A stretch of 64,000 bases of DNA from Neodiprion pinetum (Eukaryota; Arthropoda; Insecta; Hymenoptera; Diprionidae), in assembly GCF_021155775.2 (NCBI RefSeq), contig NC_060233.1:11162782-11226781 (forward strand), in the 5' to 3' direction. A model generated the notes under the pieces. It searched no databases. It saw only the letters and a program-made list of their open reading frames with translations, and was not told where the DNA came from. This document shows, piece after piece, positions 21,970-33,999 of the stretch. The stretch's first letter is position 1. Each line of letters begins with the position of its first letter. The translations under genes and the position numbers were made by a program.

Positions 21970-24900
21970 TACGCTTGAATGTTTTCAATCCCAGGAAATT
22001 CGGCGCTTGTATTAATTCGGCAAAAGTTAATGGAATACCCGTTAGATGAACTGTGGGTGGGAAATATCTCTGTGGAAAATCAAGGGCTCTTGAGGTGGAG
22101 AGAGAGCACGTGGCTTCGTTTCTGAAGAAGATGAATCAAAGGCGCAAGATGATTTGTGCGAATGGAAGAGAGCTGATCTCCACCGAGTTCCCTAAATACT
22201 TATACACGTAGAGAAAGTTGAATCGAAGTTCAATATTGATCCGGATGAAATCAGGAGAGTCTTTCAGATTTTCAAGAGTCTTCAGCAGCCTCCTTTCCCC
22301 CATTTTTCCGATACGCGGAACAGTTTGTTACGGGTGTAAAAAATGTTCGGAAAGTTCTCGGAATTTTTTTCTTTTTTTTTTTTCTCTTACCGATAGGCTT
22401 GCAAAGTTTTTGACAGTCTTGGAATAAATTCCGTACATTGTTTCCGACAAAAGTTTACTTTCATCGATTTCCTAGGGATGATTAAAAAAATTCTAGAGAG
22501 TTTCTGGAAAGGAAACAAACCAAAATTCGGATTCCTTCCAAATTTCTTTGGATACTGAGAATTTTAAAAACTTGGAGGTCTCTGCTTTCGGACCCATTTA
22601 TGACCGATTAGAGTTATAAAGATAAACATCGGATCAATTTCTAGAGAAGGTTGATGTTTTATTAGAAGTTCATTTTCTGCCAGACATTTGAAAAATGAAA
22701 AACTGGGCTTGATATTTGAGACGAAATGAAATATTGTTGAAAAAGAAATCTATACATATCTGTGGAAAAATATCTTTAATAAAACTGAGACCGTGAAAAG
22801 TTTTAACGACAATTTTCGAACAGCGTAAACGTTTTTTCATACAAATGCGCTGAAATTAAATTTCAGCGAGTGAACTGAGATGTATTTCTGCAAAATTTCT
22901 TTCTCAAATTTCAGATCAGTCAAAAATCGGTCAGATATTCGTTCACCTTCTGAGTATAATTCGTCGGAATTTCTGACATTCGTTAAAGAGAAAGTCAAGG
23001 TGTAAAGCGCTCAAAGACGGTACGTGAAAATTAGTAGCCAACTCGGTGACGTTAATGACATCGATAACTCGAGTCTCGGTAATTGAATGCGATATCTGAA
23101 AATCGATAATCTGCTATTTGCTCGAGCGTGCCGACGCCAATTTAGCGGCCTGGAAACCAGCCAGCTTCTCAGTCTCGTCGATCATTTTCCGATTTAAGAG
23201 CCAGCCCGCAGCTAGCGATGGAAAACGCTGATTGGTAGATTCGAATTCGCTATTTCAAGTAATAGCCGGCTTTGTCGAAATATTTGCTTTTGCGTATAAA
23301 CTCGGCATCCGCATTTGACGCCCGGTCGAATCCAGGCGAGATAACTGCCCGGCGATTATTCCAATTCCATAAGCAAATTCTAGACCCGATGCAAAATCGC
23401 ACAAATCCCTCGCATCACCGCGAGCAAACCGGAATAATGATGAATTTTCAATAATCACTCACGAGCCAGTCTCCCGAATTTCATCCTATATTTTTACTTG
23501 CAAGTGAAGTTTCCTGTTTCCGATCCTGCCTCAAAACTGGACACAGATAGTTTGCAAAAATATTATTTTATTTTTCGTTACTGTTATATTTTCGAGTGCG
23601 CGCTGTGTTCAAAAATTTCACCCCATTTCCCTCCATCGCGTGCAACATTTTTGCAAGATACAAGGTGTCTGCATAAAATAAAAAAAAAAAGGATAGCAAC
23701 AATGAAAAAAAAAAACACCATTTCATTTCAACGAACTAAACAATCAATTTCTCTTATTTCCTCTCTGTATCTTATAGGATTTTTAGATTCAGGAATAGGA
23801 TTTCAGATTTTACGTTCAACTGGATTTTCACTCTAAATGAAACTGTAAACGCGAGTTGAAGAAAAAACCTGAGGTGGTGGAATTCAGTAAGTAAAAATCT
23901 ATAAAAAAAAAAAAAAAACACTATAAAAAACTTGTGCAAGTTTTTTTTTTGGTTGCAGACCTGTTTAATCTGAGTAAATAATGTAACCGTTATTTTTCAA
24001 CTCCAATTACATTCTCACTGTTCCACAACAAAAAGCTGAAACACAATGAAATTCTTCTCGACAGTTTTATAGCAACAATTCGGAATTCCTGATGTTTGTT
24101 TGACACGCCTGCAAAAATGTTTATCAACTAGTTTTTGCAGGAAAATGAACACACATTGAAGCACGAGTTATTCTTGAAAATTTTTTGAAGTATTTGCGGT
24201 TTCGTTTGACTTTTAATTGATTAAATGGATGGATTATAATTTTTCGAATGAATAAAAGAAGAAATTTTAAGTTCATTTCTTTATTCTCATACGACGGGGT
24301 CAAAGTATCGATCTAAAAAGTGTAAAAACTTTTTATAAAAAAATCACCAGAATAAAATAAGCCGTTCGAGAGCGAATGGAACGAAACCAATTGTGAGTTT
24401 GCAACAATTTCGAAGCAATTTGAAATATAGCATCGATATCTGAGCTTTTTTTTACTATGATTCCAGTATTTTCGACTTTTTGTATTTCAAAAGAAGTCTT
24501 CCCGTACCTCACGAATATTACAATCTGACAGAATATACTCAACGTAAAAACATCTCGTATCTCGAATGAATAGAAAGTATAGATTTTTGGCCACACAACC
24601 TGCTTAACGATTTTCGAAGCAGACCAAATAACATATTCAGCGAAAGAAAATATCGTTGAATGTTATCGTCAATTTTTTTCCCCCCACTCAATCGAATGTT
24701 CTTGAGGCTGAAAGTAGGGTTTCGGTTTCTTCTTCCACAATGCGGAGGCAGACCGAAGTGGAAACCAACTTACTAAAATCAAATCGCGCACGCGGAATCC
24801 GTAACGATGAGTAAATCCTTTGGGAAGGTTATTCCGGGACAGAATGTGCGCGAGCCTGGAATTCTTGGGGAAAACGAATCCGGCGTAGGGAAAACAACCA

Positions 24901-25635
24901 GTTTGCCACGGTCTTTTCGGACTGTCGTAAACTCGGTGCATTCGCGAAACCCGCATTTTCCAGACGCCTCGCGACCTCGATACGTACACACATACATACG
25001 TATACACGGCGAAACACGGGTGGTTTTGACGCTTCTTGAAAATTCAATCCAATTTCAAAGTCCCGGGACCCTAAGCTTGTCTCAGTTGGATTCTGGATCG
25101 CCTCGAGCAACGCGGGATGAAAACGTCAAAAGCTACCAATTCCCTGCCGAGATATTGTTTGCGAACAAATGTTCGCGGCTTTCCAAAAAATTATAGACAA
25201 TTTTTCAAAAGCGATTTTGAAAATTCCTCTCAGCGATTTCTCAAACAGCCGAAAAAACCCTGGGAATACTCGCCTAGTCGTCAAAATTGAACGTAATTTG
25301 AAGTCAAGTTCAGCCATATTAATTCCGTTATCTTAAATTTCTAATTTTGGGTTTCGTTCCCGAAGCTAATGATCCAAAAAACTTTTACACAACGCATCTC
25401 TGCCGAAATTAAATTTCGAGTTGAATATTCAGTCTTCGCTACATCAGCTCCGTCATTTTGGATTCCGAATTTAAGGCCTGACTTTTTTTTTTTAAAGTTC
25501 ACAGTAAAAGTAAAAACAGAAATATTGCATATCAGCCTGGTGAAAATTATTTGCTGGGAAAATGTTGATAATAAAATGTAATATCAAACGTTTTGGAAAG
25601 TTGTAGATCATTAAACTTTTTCAAAAGTAAACTGA
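21970..25635. other. No gene recognised
   Basis: The stretch 24780-25110 is GC-richer and has four overlapping open frames of 72-129 codons on both strands. None looks like a known protein, and mutual overlap argues for composition rather than coding. The patch 23030-23260 contains several ATCGAT/GATAA-like words. Short poly-A runs lie near 23680-23720 and 23905. Confidence 0.4.
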
Positions 25636-25639
25636 GTTC

Positions 25640-26190
25640 CGAGTTATTTGAAAAAAGCGCGAATGATACAAGACATCTTTCAAGCGTCTTACAGGAATTT
25701 TTATAGCTTTTTTCGATCTTAAGTGGAAGACATCTTTATAGAATTTATTAAATCCTTTGCGACACTATGAGGCGTCTTTCAATCAAATCCTAACGTCGTC
25801 TTTCAGGCACCTTTCTTACGTTATTTTTCAATTGAAAATGATAGGCTTCCAGGACTTTTCAGCAACTCTTAGGCCTCCATTGGTCAATCCTTAATAATGT
25901 CTTTCCAAAATTCAAGACATCATCTAAGCGTCTTTTATCCATCTCTTCAATATTTCTCAGATAGAACCAAAAGACGCCTTTCTGAAATATAGGCACGTTA
26001 ACGGTATTTTTTGATCTCAGGTGAGATTAGTCTTTTTGGAATTTGCGAAATTCTCTGAGCGCTTTTTAGGCGTCTTTTGGCAAAATCCTGATAACGGCTT
26101 TCCGAAATGTCAGATATCTTCTGAGCTTTTTTAGGTATCAATCTTTTCAGTATCTTTTGGACAAAACCAGAGCACGTTTTTCTGAACTTT
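25640..26190 (+). repeat. Faded repeat field with GGCGTCTTT words
   Basis: The words GGCGTCTTT, GCGTCTTAC and CGTCTTTCAGG recur at about 25688, 25770, 25797, 25927 and 26067 at irregular distances. This is the diverged edge of the 153-bp array that begins at 26192. No reading frame survives. Confidence 0.6.
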
Positions 26191-26191
26191 A

Positions 26192-26800
26192 AGGCGTCTT
26201 TCAGGCGTCTTTTATGTATCTTTACGTTGTTTTCGATTCAAATGTGAAACACATCTTTTTGTAATTTATGGAATATGTAACGCACCTTTTCAGCATCTTT
26301 TAATAAAAACGTCTTTCTACAAACTTTTGTACTTTTGAACTTCGAGGCGTCTTTTAGGCGTCTTTTATGTATCTTTACGTTGTTTTCGATTCAAATGTGA
26401 AGCACATCATTTTGTAATTTATGGAATATCTAACGCACCTTTTCAGCATCTTTTAATAAAAACGTCTTTCTACAAACTTTTGTACTTTTGAACTTCGAGG
26501 CGTCTTTTAGGCGTCTTTTATGTATCTTTACGTTGTTTTCGATTCAAATGTGAAACACATCTTTTTGTAATTTATGGAATATCTAAGGCACCCTTTCAGC
26601 ATCTTTTAATAGAAACGTCTTTCTACAAACTTTTGTACTTTTGAACTTTGAGGCGTCTTTTAGGCGTCTTTTATGTATCTTCGCGAAGTTTTCCATTCAA
26701 ATCTAAAGCACGTCTTCCCGTAATTTAGGGAACATCTGACCCACCTTTTCACCATCTTTTGATAAAAACGTCTTTCTACGATACAAGACGTCTATGTATA
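26192..26800 (+). repeat. Tandem repeat, 153-bp unit, about four copies
   Basis: AGGCGTCTTTTAGGCGTC begins at 26192 (slightly altered), 26345, 26498 and 26651, exactly 153 bp apart each time. Each unit continues through TATGTATCTTTACGTTG, CAAATGTGAAACACATC, TTTTCAGCATCTTTTAATA and ends near TTTTGTACTTTTGAACTT. The inner copies are almost identical; the last is more diverged and fades by about 26800. All six frames contain stops, so this is a non-coding satellite. Confidence 0.95.
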
Positions 26801-26949
26801 AGCGTCTGTCTGGAATCTTTTCGATGTCCTCCGGTTAGAACCCAATAACAACTTTCCGGAATCCGAGGCATCCATCAGGCGTCTTTCATCCAGCGTTGAA
26901 ACACGTCTTACCGAAATTGAGAGCAACTCCTAGACGTCTTTTAGACGCC

Positions 26950-27370
26950 ATACGTGGGTATTACCTGGGTAGTCTTAAAGTGCCGGGATGACAAGTTGCG
27001 CGTGAAGCATCCCCGTATATCTCAGCTGAGCTTCAGCATGTCGTGGCCTAATCATTATTTATCACATCCTTAATACCCACGCTTCCCGTTACACTGTGTG
27101 TACATCGCCTTCTCCGCTCGCCGCCATATTCCACGCTATTGTTGATGGCGTGGTCGACGTTGCTATCGGTGATGCCGAGCCCGATTAATCACCTCATACC
27201 CAACCGGGGATTCAAGTTTATAATTAGCCCGAGATGCACAGTGAAGCTCGAGTCTTATAGGCTCGTTTTCGATCGACGTTTCAAGCACAGAGATGTCCTC
27301 ATTTGCCGCGGTTAAGACCGTGCCAGATCTTTACCCTTACCGACCGAGTCGTCTGAGTCTTATTTTCCGT
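26950..27370. promoter_or_regulatory. Candidate enhancer: cluster of homeodomain, E-box and Sox-like words
   Basis: Repeat-free, GC-richer DNA directly after the 153-bp array. It holds CAGCTG (27023), TAATCATTA (27049), CCGCCATATT (27121), ATTGTT (27138), GATTAATC (27183) and TAATTAG (27221), and no long open frame. The density of such words in complex sequence resembles an insect cis-regulatory module, but each word is short and common, and I have no conservation evidence. Confidence 0.25.
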
Positions 27371-27374
27371 GTGC

Positions 27375-29200
27375 CCAACAAACAAAGGAACCAAATCGAT
27401 GAAAATTTTGACGGTTCAAAGTTTTCTCGTCGCAGAATTCAGGAAAATTCATTTGTGTTTTAAAAAATTGCTTTTCGGTGATTTAGCATCTGCAAGAAAT
27501 AACTACACTGCAAAAAAATGTGGTCTTAAGAAATGAATAAATTATACCAGCTTCAAGTTTTTAAACAATGTTTCCCAAAACCAACGCATTTTTGAAAATG
27601 TAAGAAAATATTTCATGCAACATATTACGCGATACAAAATATCATTTCCTTCCTGCAACCGTTTCATGTATTTATACTCTTTTGGGGTGCACCGTCGGTA
27701 CAAAAATATACAAGTGAGTTATGTAACGGGGAACTTTTTCCACCGCACTGCTTTCCATTCGAAACGTGTGTTACCCCCGTGCTGGAGATGATATGTAATA
27801 TGTGTAGTACATACTGAAAATACAAAGCATACCCCTGCGGTTCACAGCGGGAACCGAAAGCCTGCGCGTTAAAGGATTTAGTACCCCGTATAAGAGTAAA
27901 AAGATTTTTTGAATTCGACGAATGATATACAGTCCCAAAAATGTTGTGCCTTGAATATTTTTTCACTACTTCATGGGATATCTTTTAACATTCTTATGTG
28001 AAGGATCTTTTCTGCTTAACACAGGCTTGACGTATATCGTTTCATTTTCAGAAATTGTTCACGAATTATACTCGCAATCAATTTATTATTAATAAGGATA
28101 TATAATTCGCAAAATTCCGGTGAAACATTGTGCAATCAGGTGAGTAATAAAATCAGGGTTTAACTAGCGGAACGTCAAGTTAATTGCGCGAAAATTTTGA
28201 TATACAAGACCTCCCCTGTTGATGAAAAACATCAAAAGAAGAACGACCAACAATCATCGATTCAAATAAAGAAGGTTTAATTGCAAAGAATTTTGAAAAT
28301 TTTTTTAAATCGTATCAGTTTTACGATTTTTAATTCGAATCATTCAAGATTCTGTTTCAAACGTTTTTGACCTGAAACAAGAACTTATAAAAAAAAAAAA
28401 TGGACTGAAAATAACTGTGTCAGTTGATTTGTAGAAAATTAATTCACCATCAAATTCACTAAAAATTCTTAAAAACTAAACCGACGCAACATTTTTGGCG
28501 TACAAGAAAAAAAAAAAAAAAAACATACCGCCAATAACACGATGTTATTGAAAATTCGACATTTTTCATCAAAATTCGCGCATGGTACGAAACTGGTTCG
28601 TTTTAATAAAATGCGATTCGATCGACTTCCGTACTTTCGGTTCATCCATTTTTATTTCCGACACTGTCGCTTTTAGACATCCTGAACAAAGTTTCGGTAA
28701 TTCTTGGTCTGCGCAGTTTGCAGAATGGAATTTGCATCGAGGTGGCAAAGTCGGGTTAATTAATGCCTCAGTTAAACCATCACGCTCTGTTATCAAGCCA
28801 TAAATTTTCGTTCCCCATACAGCTACGGTGCTCCTCCGTCACTGGTAGGAACTTTTTAAAGAGAAGATCCATTAGTTGGTCTTCACGCAGAGGCGACATT
28901 GCACGTCCCCCTCGCATTAATTCCGATCTTCTCCCTGGTGTCACCTCTGGTGCTGTGGTCTGGACCCGAGGATCTCTCAAGCTCGGCGGCTAGAACGAGT
29001 TCAAGACATTCGCGCAGTTTCTGGTTTCCTTAAGCCGCGTAATTCCCCGGAATTACACTGAAACAGGCTCCGAGGCTTTGGACTCTTGCCTTTCAAATCA
29101 AAGTTATAGATCTATCAACCAACGAAGAAACCCTCTCGGTTGGAAACTCGTTATAACAATGTGTACACGGTGTCTCGTTTCAAACGGGTTTTCAAGATGG
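27375..29200. other. No gene recognised
   Basis: One minus-strand frame (27664-27966, 100 codons) lies in a patch with TATAAATAC on the minus strand near its downstream end. It has no family I know. A poly-A run lies near 28507-28522. Frames at 28570-29000 overlap on both strands. Confidence 0.4.
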
Positions 29201-29204
29201 GCTT

Positions 29205-29560
29205 GGGTTGAGATTCCGAATTTTACAAGTTCCGAAAGCGATGGTTTCCAAATTTTACGGTGGCGAAACTTATCGCTAGAGCAAAGAAATCAAACTTTCA
29301 TGGTACCTACATCGGAGCTTCGAGTGGTCCGAAGCCCGACGCTCAAAATTCCGAAACAGTACAACTCCGACAAGTCAAAGTTCCGAAAGAGCGAAAATGA
29401 GAAAGTTAAAAAATCTGAAGCATCGAAATTCCGAATAATCGAACATTTTCGATATTTTGAATTCCTGGTTTGGTGAAATTTCACCACTTTGATCTTTCTT
29501 TGCTTTTTTTTTACTTTCGGAATCTTGCATTTAGGAACTTTGAACCATCGGCTTTTCGAC
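29205..29560 (+). repeat. Degenerate field of ATTCCGAA / GTTCCGAA words
   Basis: GATTCCGAATTTT, AGTTCCGAAAGC, AATTCCGAAACAG, AACTCCGACAAG, AAGTTCCGAAAGAG and AATTCCGAATAATC occur within 230 bp. The plus-strand frame of 132 codons across it (29078-29476) is kept open by this repetition. The same word recurs around 36 kb. Confidence 0.5.
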
Positions 29561-29564
29561 CATT

Positions 29565-30460
29565 CGAAACTTTGTTGTTTCGTAAAAGTTTGATTTCCTT
29601 GCTTCAAATTTCGCCACGAAATAATTCAAAATTAGTCGCTTTCAGAACCTTTCAAATCCGGAAGTTCAACCCCACCCCCTCAAAATCCTCCTGAAATTAC
29701 GACGATTATCAAAAAATTCGATCCTGCTCGTCAATTTTTTTCTTTTCATTCTACTTGTTTCAAGTTTTAAAAGTTCTCAGTAGCATACATGTTCGTATAT
29801 TTTTTTTTTTTTTATCTTTTTGCGAAAAGATATCGTAAAATTGTGACAACGTCTGCGATTTTGTAATGAAACTGATTTGATTCCCCTGAAAAACTTGTCT
29901 GTTCAACTTTGCAGAAAACGTCATTTCCTCACGAGTCAGAGATCTGAAAATTAAAAAATGTGAGCTTTGTTGTGAAAAATGTTTGTTAATCAAGTCGAGA
30001 ATCGTATCGACGAAGGAAAAACTCAACGATGGCACGAAAAGGGACGGAAATACGAGTCTAGCTCGGCATGCAGAGACCGATTCGCCGATAGGCGTTTCGG
30101 TACATCAACCCACCCCAGATATCGAAGGATATAATCGAATTCTAGGTGATGCTTCGGGTTCGACTAAAGCGCCTTGGCTCCTTGCGGGCAAAGGAAGGGG
30201 GTGCGAGCTTAAGAGACGGCAATGGCGACTCGGGTGGCAGCTCGGTTTGGGGTGGAAAAAGGAGGAAAATGGGGATGGGCTCAGCGGTGGATTTCGCGAG
30301 AAGAATCCACGGGACCAGAATTGAATTTGCCCTCGAAGCGAGGTAAAATAACGACTCGAGATTTTCACGCTCTTCTTTTTTCTCCTGCCATTTATTTTTT
30401 GCTTTTTTCCTCGCTGAGCTATATCGGACTTCTCGACCACCAAAGATGCCCGTAAGATTC
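29565..30460. other. No gene recognised; purine-rich patch
   Basis: The stretch 30110-30330 is GC-richer and strongly purine-biased (GGTGGAAAAAGGAGGAAAAT), which opens frames of 66-113 codons on both strands. None has a recognisable domain. Confidence 0.4.
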
Positions 30461-30465
30461 AACCG

Positions 30466-30503
30466 ATATATATATATATATATATATTATTATATATATA
30501 TAG
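30466..30503. repeat. (TA)n microsatellite with one TTA interruption
   Basis: An alternating TA run of about 38 bp, broken once by ATTATT. Confidence 0.95.
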
Positions 30504-30504
30504 A

Positions 30505-33500
30505 ACTCACGACTCATCGTCAGACTCGAAACAGATTCGTTTTGAAATTGAGGAAAATAAACGGTTTGGTTATGACGATGGAAAGTTTCAAACTGGAAAA
30601 GAATTGGAATCTTGGCTGTGAGAAATGCTAAACTTAGAATTCGCATGAAATGGGAATTTTTGCAGTGAATCGATATAAGTTCCGATGGGAATGAAAAATT
30701 TCAACTCGGAGAAAAATTGGGAACTTTGAATAGAAAACGAGGATTTCAATTTAGGGCAAAATTCGTATTTGGAAAAATTGGGGCCAAAAGAACCTCGGCC
30801 AAAACCCTTGAAGGTAATGAAAACTTGAGTGGAACTCGCCGAAAAGGTATTTTTCTCAAATAAATTAAAGATTCCGATCAGTGTAAAATATTGTGTAATA
30901 TTATGTGCCTTGAACTTAAAATTTTAAACTTCAAATGCGGATAAAAGCAGAAAGAATCGGAATCGCGTGATGATTTTAGTAATTAAAATTTGAGGATCAA
31001 CTCTAGAACGACTTGTGATCTTTTTTTTTTTTTTTTTCAAGAAAACCGTAGCCAACTGTCGTTTTGCGAGAAGAAACTTATTTTCTACGTTAACGTTACA
31101 GTGTTGAGTCAACTTTTATGGGAAGATGGTATTCCGTGTCCTTGGTGCTGCTAATGACGAATCTGATATCAGATATCAAAAATTTAAAGTGACGGCAGAC
31201 GAAAATTTCGAATTTAATCGGGCAAAACAATCGACAAAAAAAAAAAAAAAACCAGCAAAATAAAAACAGTACAGGATCAATCGCATCTCGAGTTGGCACG
31301 GAATTCACGAATTACAAAAAAAAGCCGGAGCCTGCGACTCGAAGAGACACGTGAATGAAAAAAAGATGGCGAAAAATCCGAGTGGGAATTTTCTACGCGT
31401 TTTAAACGTCAGCGGGAAAACTCGTTATTTTACGTCAGAGCGCCGCGGTGCGGATAAAGCAAAACCCTCGTAGCTGTACATTCGATATTATTTATATACT
31501 CGGGCTTAATTGCACAAGTCGTATGCATGTATGCGTCAGAATATACGTTGAACCATCTGCACGGCCGTGCAACGCGCATATTTTTCAAAGGTATCCGGGT
31601 CAGTTTCCAAGTCCCGTAAACCCCGGAATATGGATCGCCGTGATGAAACTGACGGCATTCGAGATTCCCCAGAATTTTCATACCTCGCATTTGATTTCTT
31701 CACGAAATTCGCAGGTTTTCATTCAAAGTTGTGAACGGTTATCGTTATTTGAAAAAAAACTTCCGTTAAAAAAGGGTGAAAAAAAAAAAAGAAAACTACA
31801 AAGAAAATTGCTCAAATCTGTATTTATAGATGTAAAATCAATCAATGTTGTTTTATTATACAGAAATTTTGAGTAAACTGTCCTTTGTTCTTATTCTTCT
31901 TATCAAACAAATAAACATATCAGGGGTGTATAAGCGGTATAAATAAAATTGTAAGTACTAATTATTCATTCGAAATAGTAAAACGCGCCCTTATGTACAC
32001 AATGCTCATTGTTAAATAATTTTTCTGCGACTAGTCTTTTCTTCAAACAATAACAGGTTTTTTTGATTTTTTTTTTCACGTTTTCTCATTTTCGTAGATT
32101 GCTCTTCGCTTTTCATAGCTTAAAAACTTGCTAAACTCGTTACGTTTCGACTCACAATTGTGAAAGAAAATATTACCGGACTTTGTCCAGTAAGACATAA
32201 ATGTATTTTGTCATCAGAATTTGATCACTCAAAAAGTGTGAAAAATGTTTTCTTACGTAACGGCGTAATAAGTCGGCGTCGAATTATTTATTCAAAGAAA
32301 AACTAATCTTAAATTCGGCAGATTCGATTGCTTGAACATTTACGAAATAAATGAACTAATAAATTGTCGCTAAAAAATGATATCCGGAGAATTTGCTCGA
32401 AGATGAAAAAAATTCTACCACCTCCTATAACAATATGTCTGAATGTAAATTTATGGAATTGTTTTTATATTCGTGTATCGATCCGTTTTTAAGTACCAGC
32501 GAGCTTTTCGTTCCACTCGTAACTAATTCAAAATGGAAGTACCGCCGTTTCTCCATTGTAAGAATACTTCTGCGAATTGAGCAAGTTTCAAAAGTACAAA
32601 GGATCCGTTTGGTAGCGTAGAATTCACTTTGAAGAAAATAAAAGCATTCGAATCAGATTCAACCGACGGTATACAGAGTATTTAATTCCATCTACGAAGG
32701 ATTCCTCGTGAATTCAGGGACTCTTGTTTGAGTTGTCGTTTTTCACGGAAGCTTGCCAGATCCATTGCTGCTTGAGTTGAAAAGATCCTCTACGAATTAT
32801 CTCAGTTCTTTCAATCCCCGATCAATGTTTGAAAACTTTTCCGAGAAAATTTTATTGAAATAAAAATAGGTAGGTGTACAATTTCGAAGGAAAAAATTAC
32901 GGCACGAAAAACTTACGGATCTTAATTAAGTATTCGACGAATTTGCGTGATATTATTATGATATTTTCTTCTTTAAAGAGCAGACTTTTCTACTTTTATA
33001 TATACAAAATTTACAGATATCAAAAAAAAAAAAAAAATCGAAAAGATGGAGTTGCAAAACAATCAAATCACACAATCGTACATACACAATAAATCGTACA
33101 ATATACACTCAACAAAATAATACTCGGTTTCTTAAAATTTTCACGAACTACATTTTTTTCAATTCAATTTTTTTTTTTTTTTTTTTCCTTTTTAACCGAA
33201 TCTACAGCTTTATAAACACTTCACACTCTCAGATAAAAGAATATATTGTCGGACAATGAAAGATTCATTTGAAAACTGTAACTTTGCACAGCAAATGTAC
33301 TCTTGTTTTTTTCTTTCTACCCCGTTATCCGAATCAAAAAAGGGATTAAAAAATTCCACCTCGTACCAAATTCCATTCACGAAGATATCGATATTTCGAT
33401 TCGCTGTTTCGTTGCAACAAAGTTAGTCGAACAGGTTTGTTTTCGTGCCCCCATTTCTACACGAACGGCTTTCGCCAAACTTTCAAGTTTATCTTCAAAG

Positions 33501-33535
33501 TTCTACCATAAATAAATCCAACTGCTTCGTGTTCC
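30505..33535. other. No gene recognised
   Basis: Several poly-A and poly-T runs (near 31021, 31235, 31780, 33018, 33170). A GC-richer patch at 31320-31680 has frames on both strands (86 and 142 codons) with no known domain. Confidence 0.45.
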
Positions 33536-33566
33536 TTGTTTGTTTGTTTGTTTGTTTTTTTTTTTA
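33536..33566 (+). repeat. (GTTT)n microsatellite running into poly-T
   Basis: About five GTTT units followed by eleven T. Confidence 0.9.
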
Positions 33567-33962
33567 ACGATTTAATTCACCTACCGATCATTCGCACTAT
33601 TCTTCGTTTCGTTGGTCTAGCGATCTTCGGTACTATTGTGATTATTGTTATTATTTATTTATTCATTTATTTGTTCGTTGTTTTTTTTTTTTTTTTGTTT
33701 TTCAACACCATCACCGAGTCGTAACCGTTACTACTAATATTGTTATTTTTTTTCTGGCACACGTATAGCAATATCGATTAGTAAATGTCCGTCATCGAAA
33801 CTTGAACCTCCTTTAATTAAGGTATTAATTAACGATTCGAAACGGTCTGCAAGGCTCTGCTTAGCTAGACGTATCGTGTTATAGCCCGAAGGTTGAAAGG
33901 GAGGACCCAGGCTATATCCTTTCGGTTTTCGTTACCAACAATCTCGTTAGGTATCATCTTAA

Positions 33963-33990
33963 ACACACACACACACACACGCACGCACAC
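33963..33990. repeat. (CA)n microsatellite with GCAC variants
   Basis: About 17 bp of pure CA followed by GCACGCACAC. Confidence 0.9.
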
Positions 33991-33999
33991 TTGTAGAAA

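Noticed and set aside
24669..25196. Four open frames of 72-129 codons on both strands
   Set aside because: They overlap each other in a GC-richer patch. None has a recognisable domain, and there is no splice or start context favouring one.
27512..27545. CACTGCAAAAAAATGTGGTC, resembling a transposon end
   Set aside because: No matching inverted end was found within 1 kb, and it differs from the ends of family B.
30024..30462. Open frames of 66-113 codons with Gly/Arg/Lys-rich peptides
   Set aside because: Strong purine bias of the DNA removes stops on both strands. No known family.
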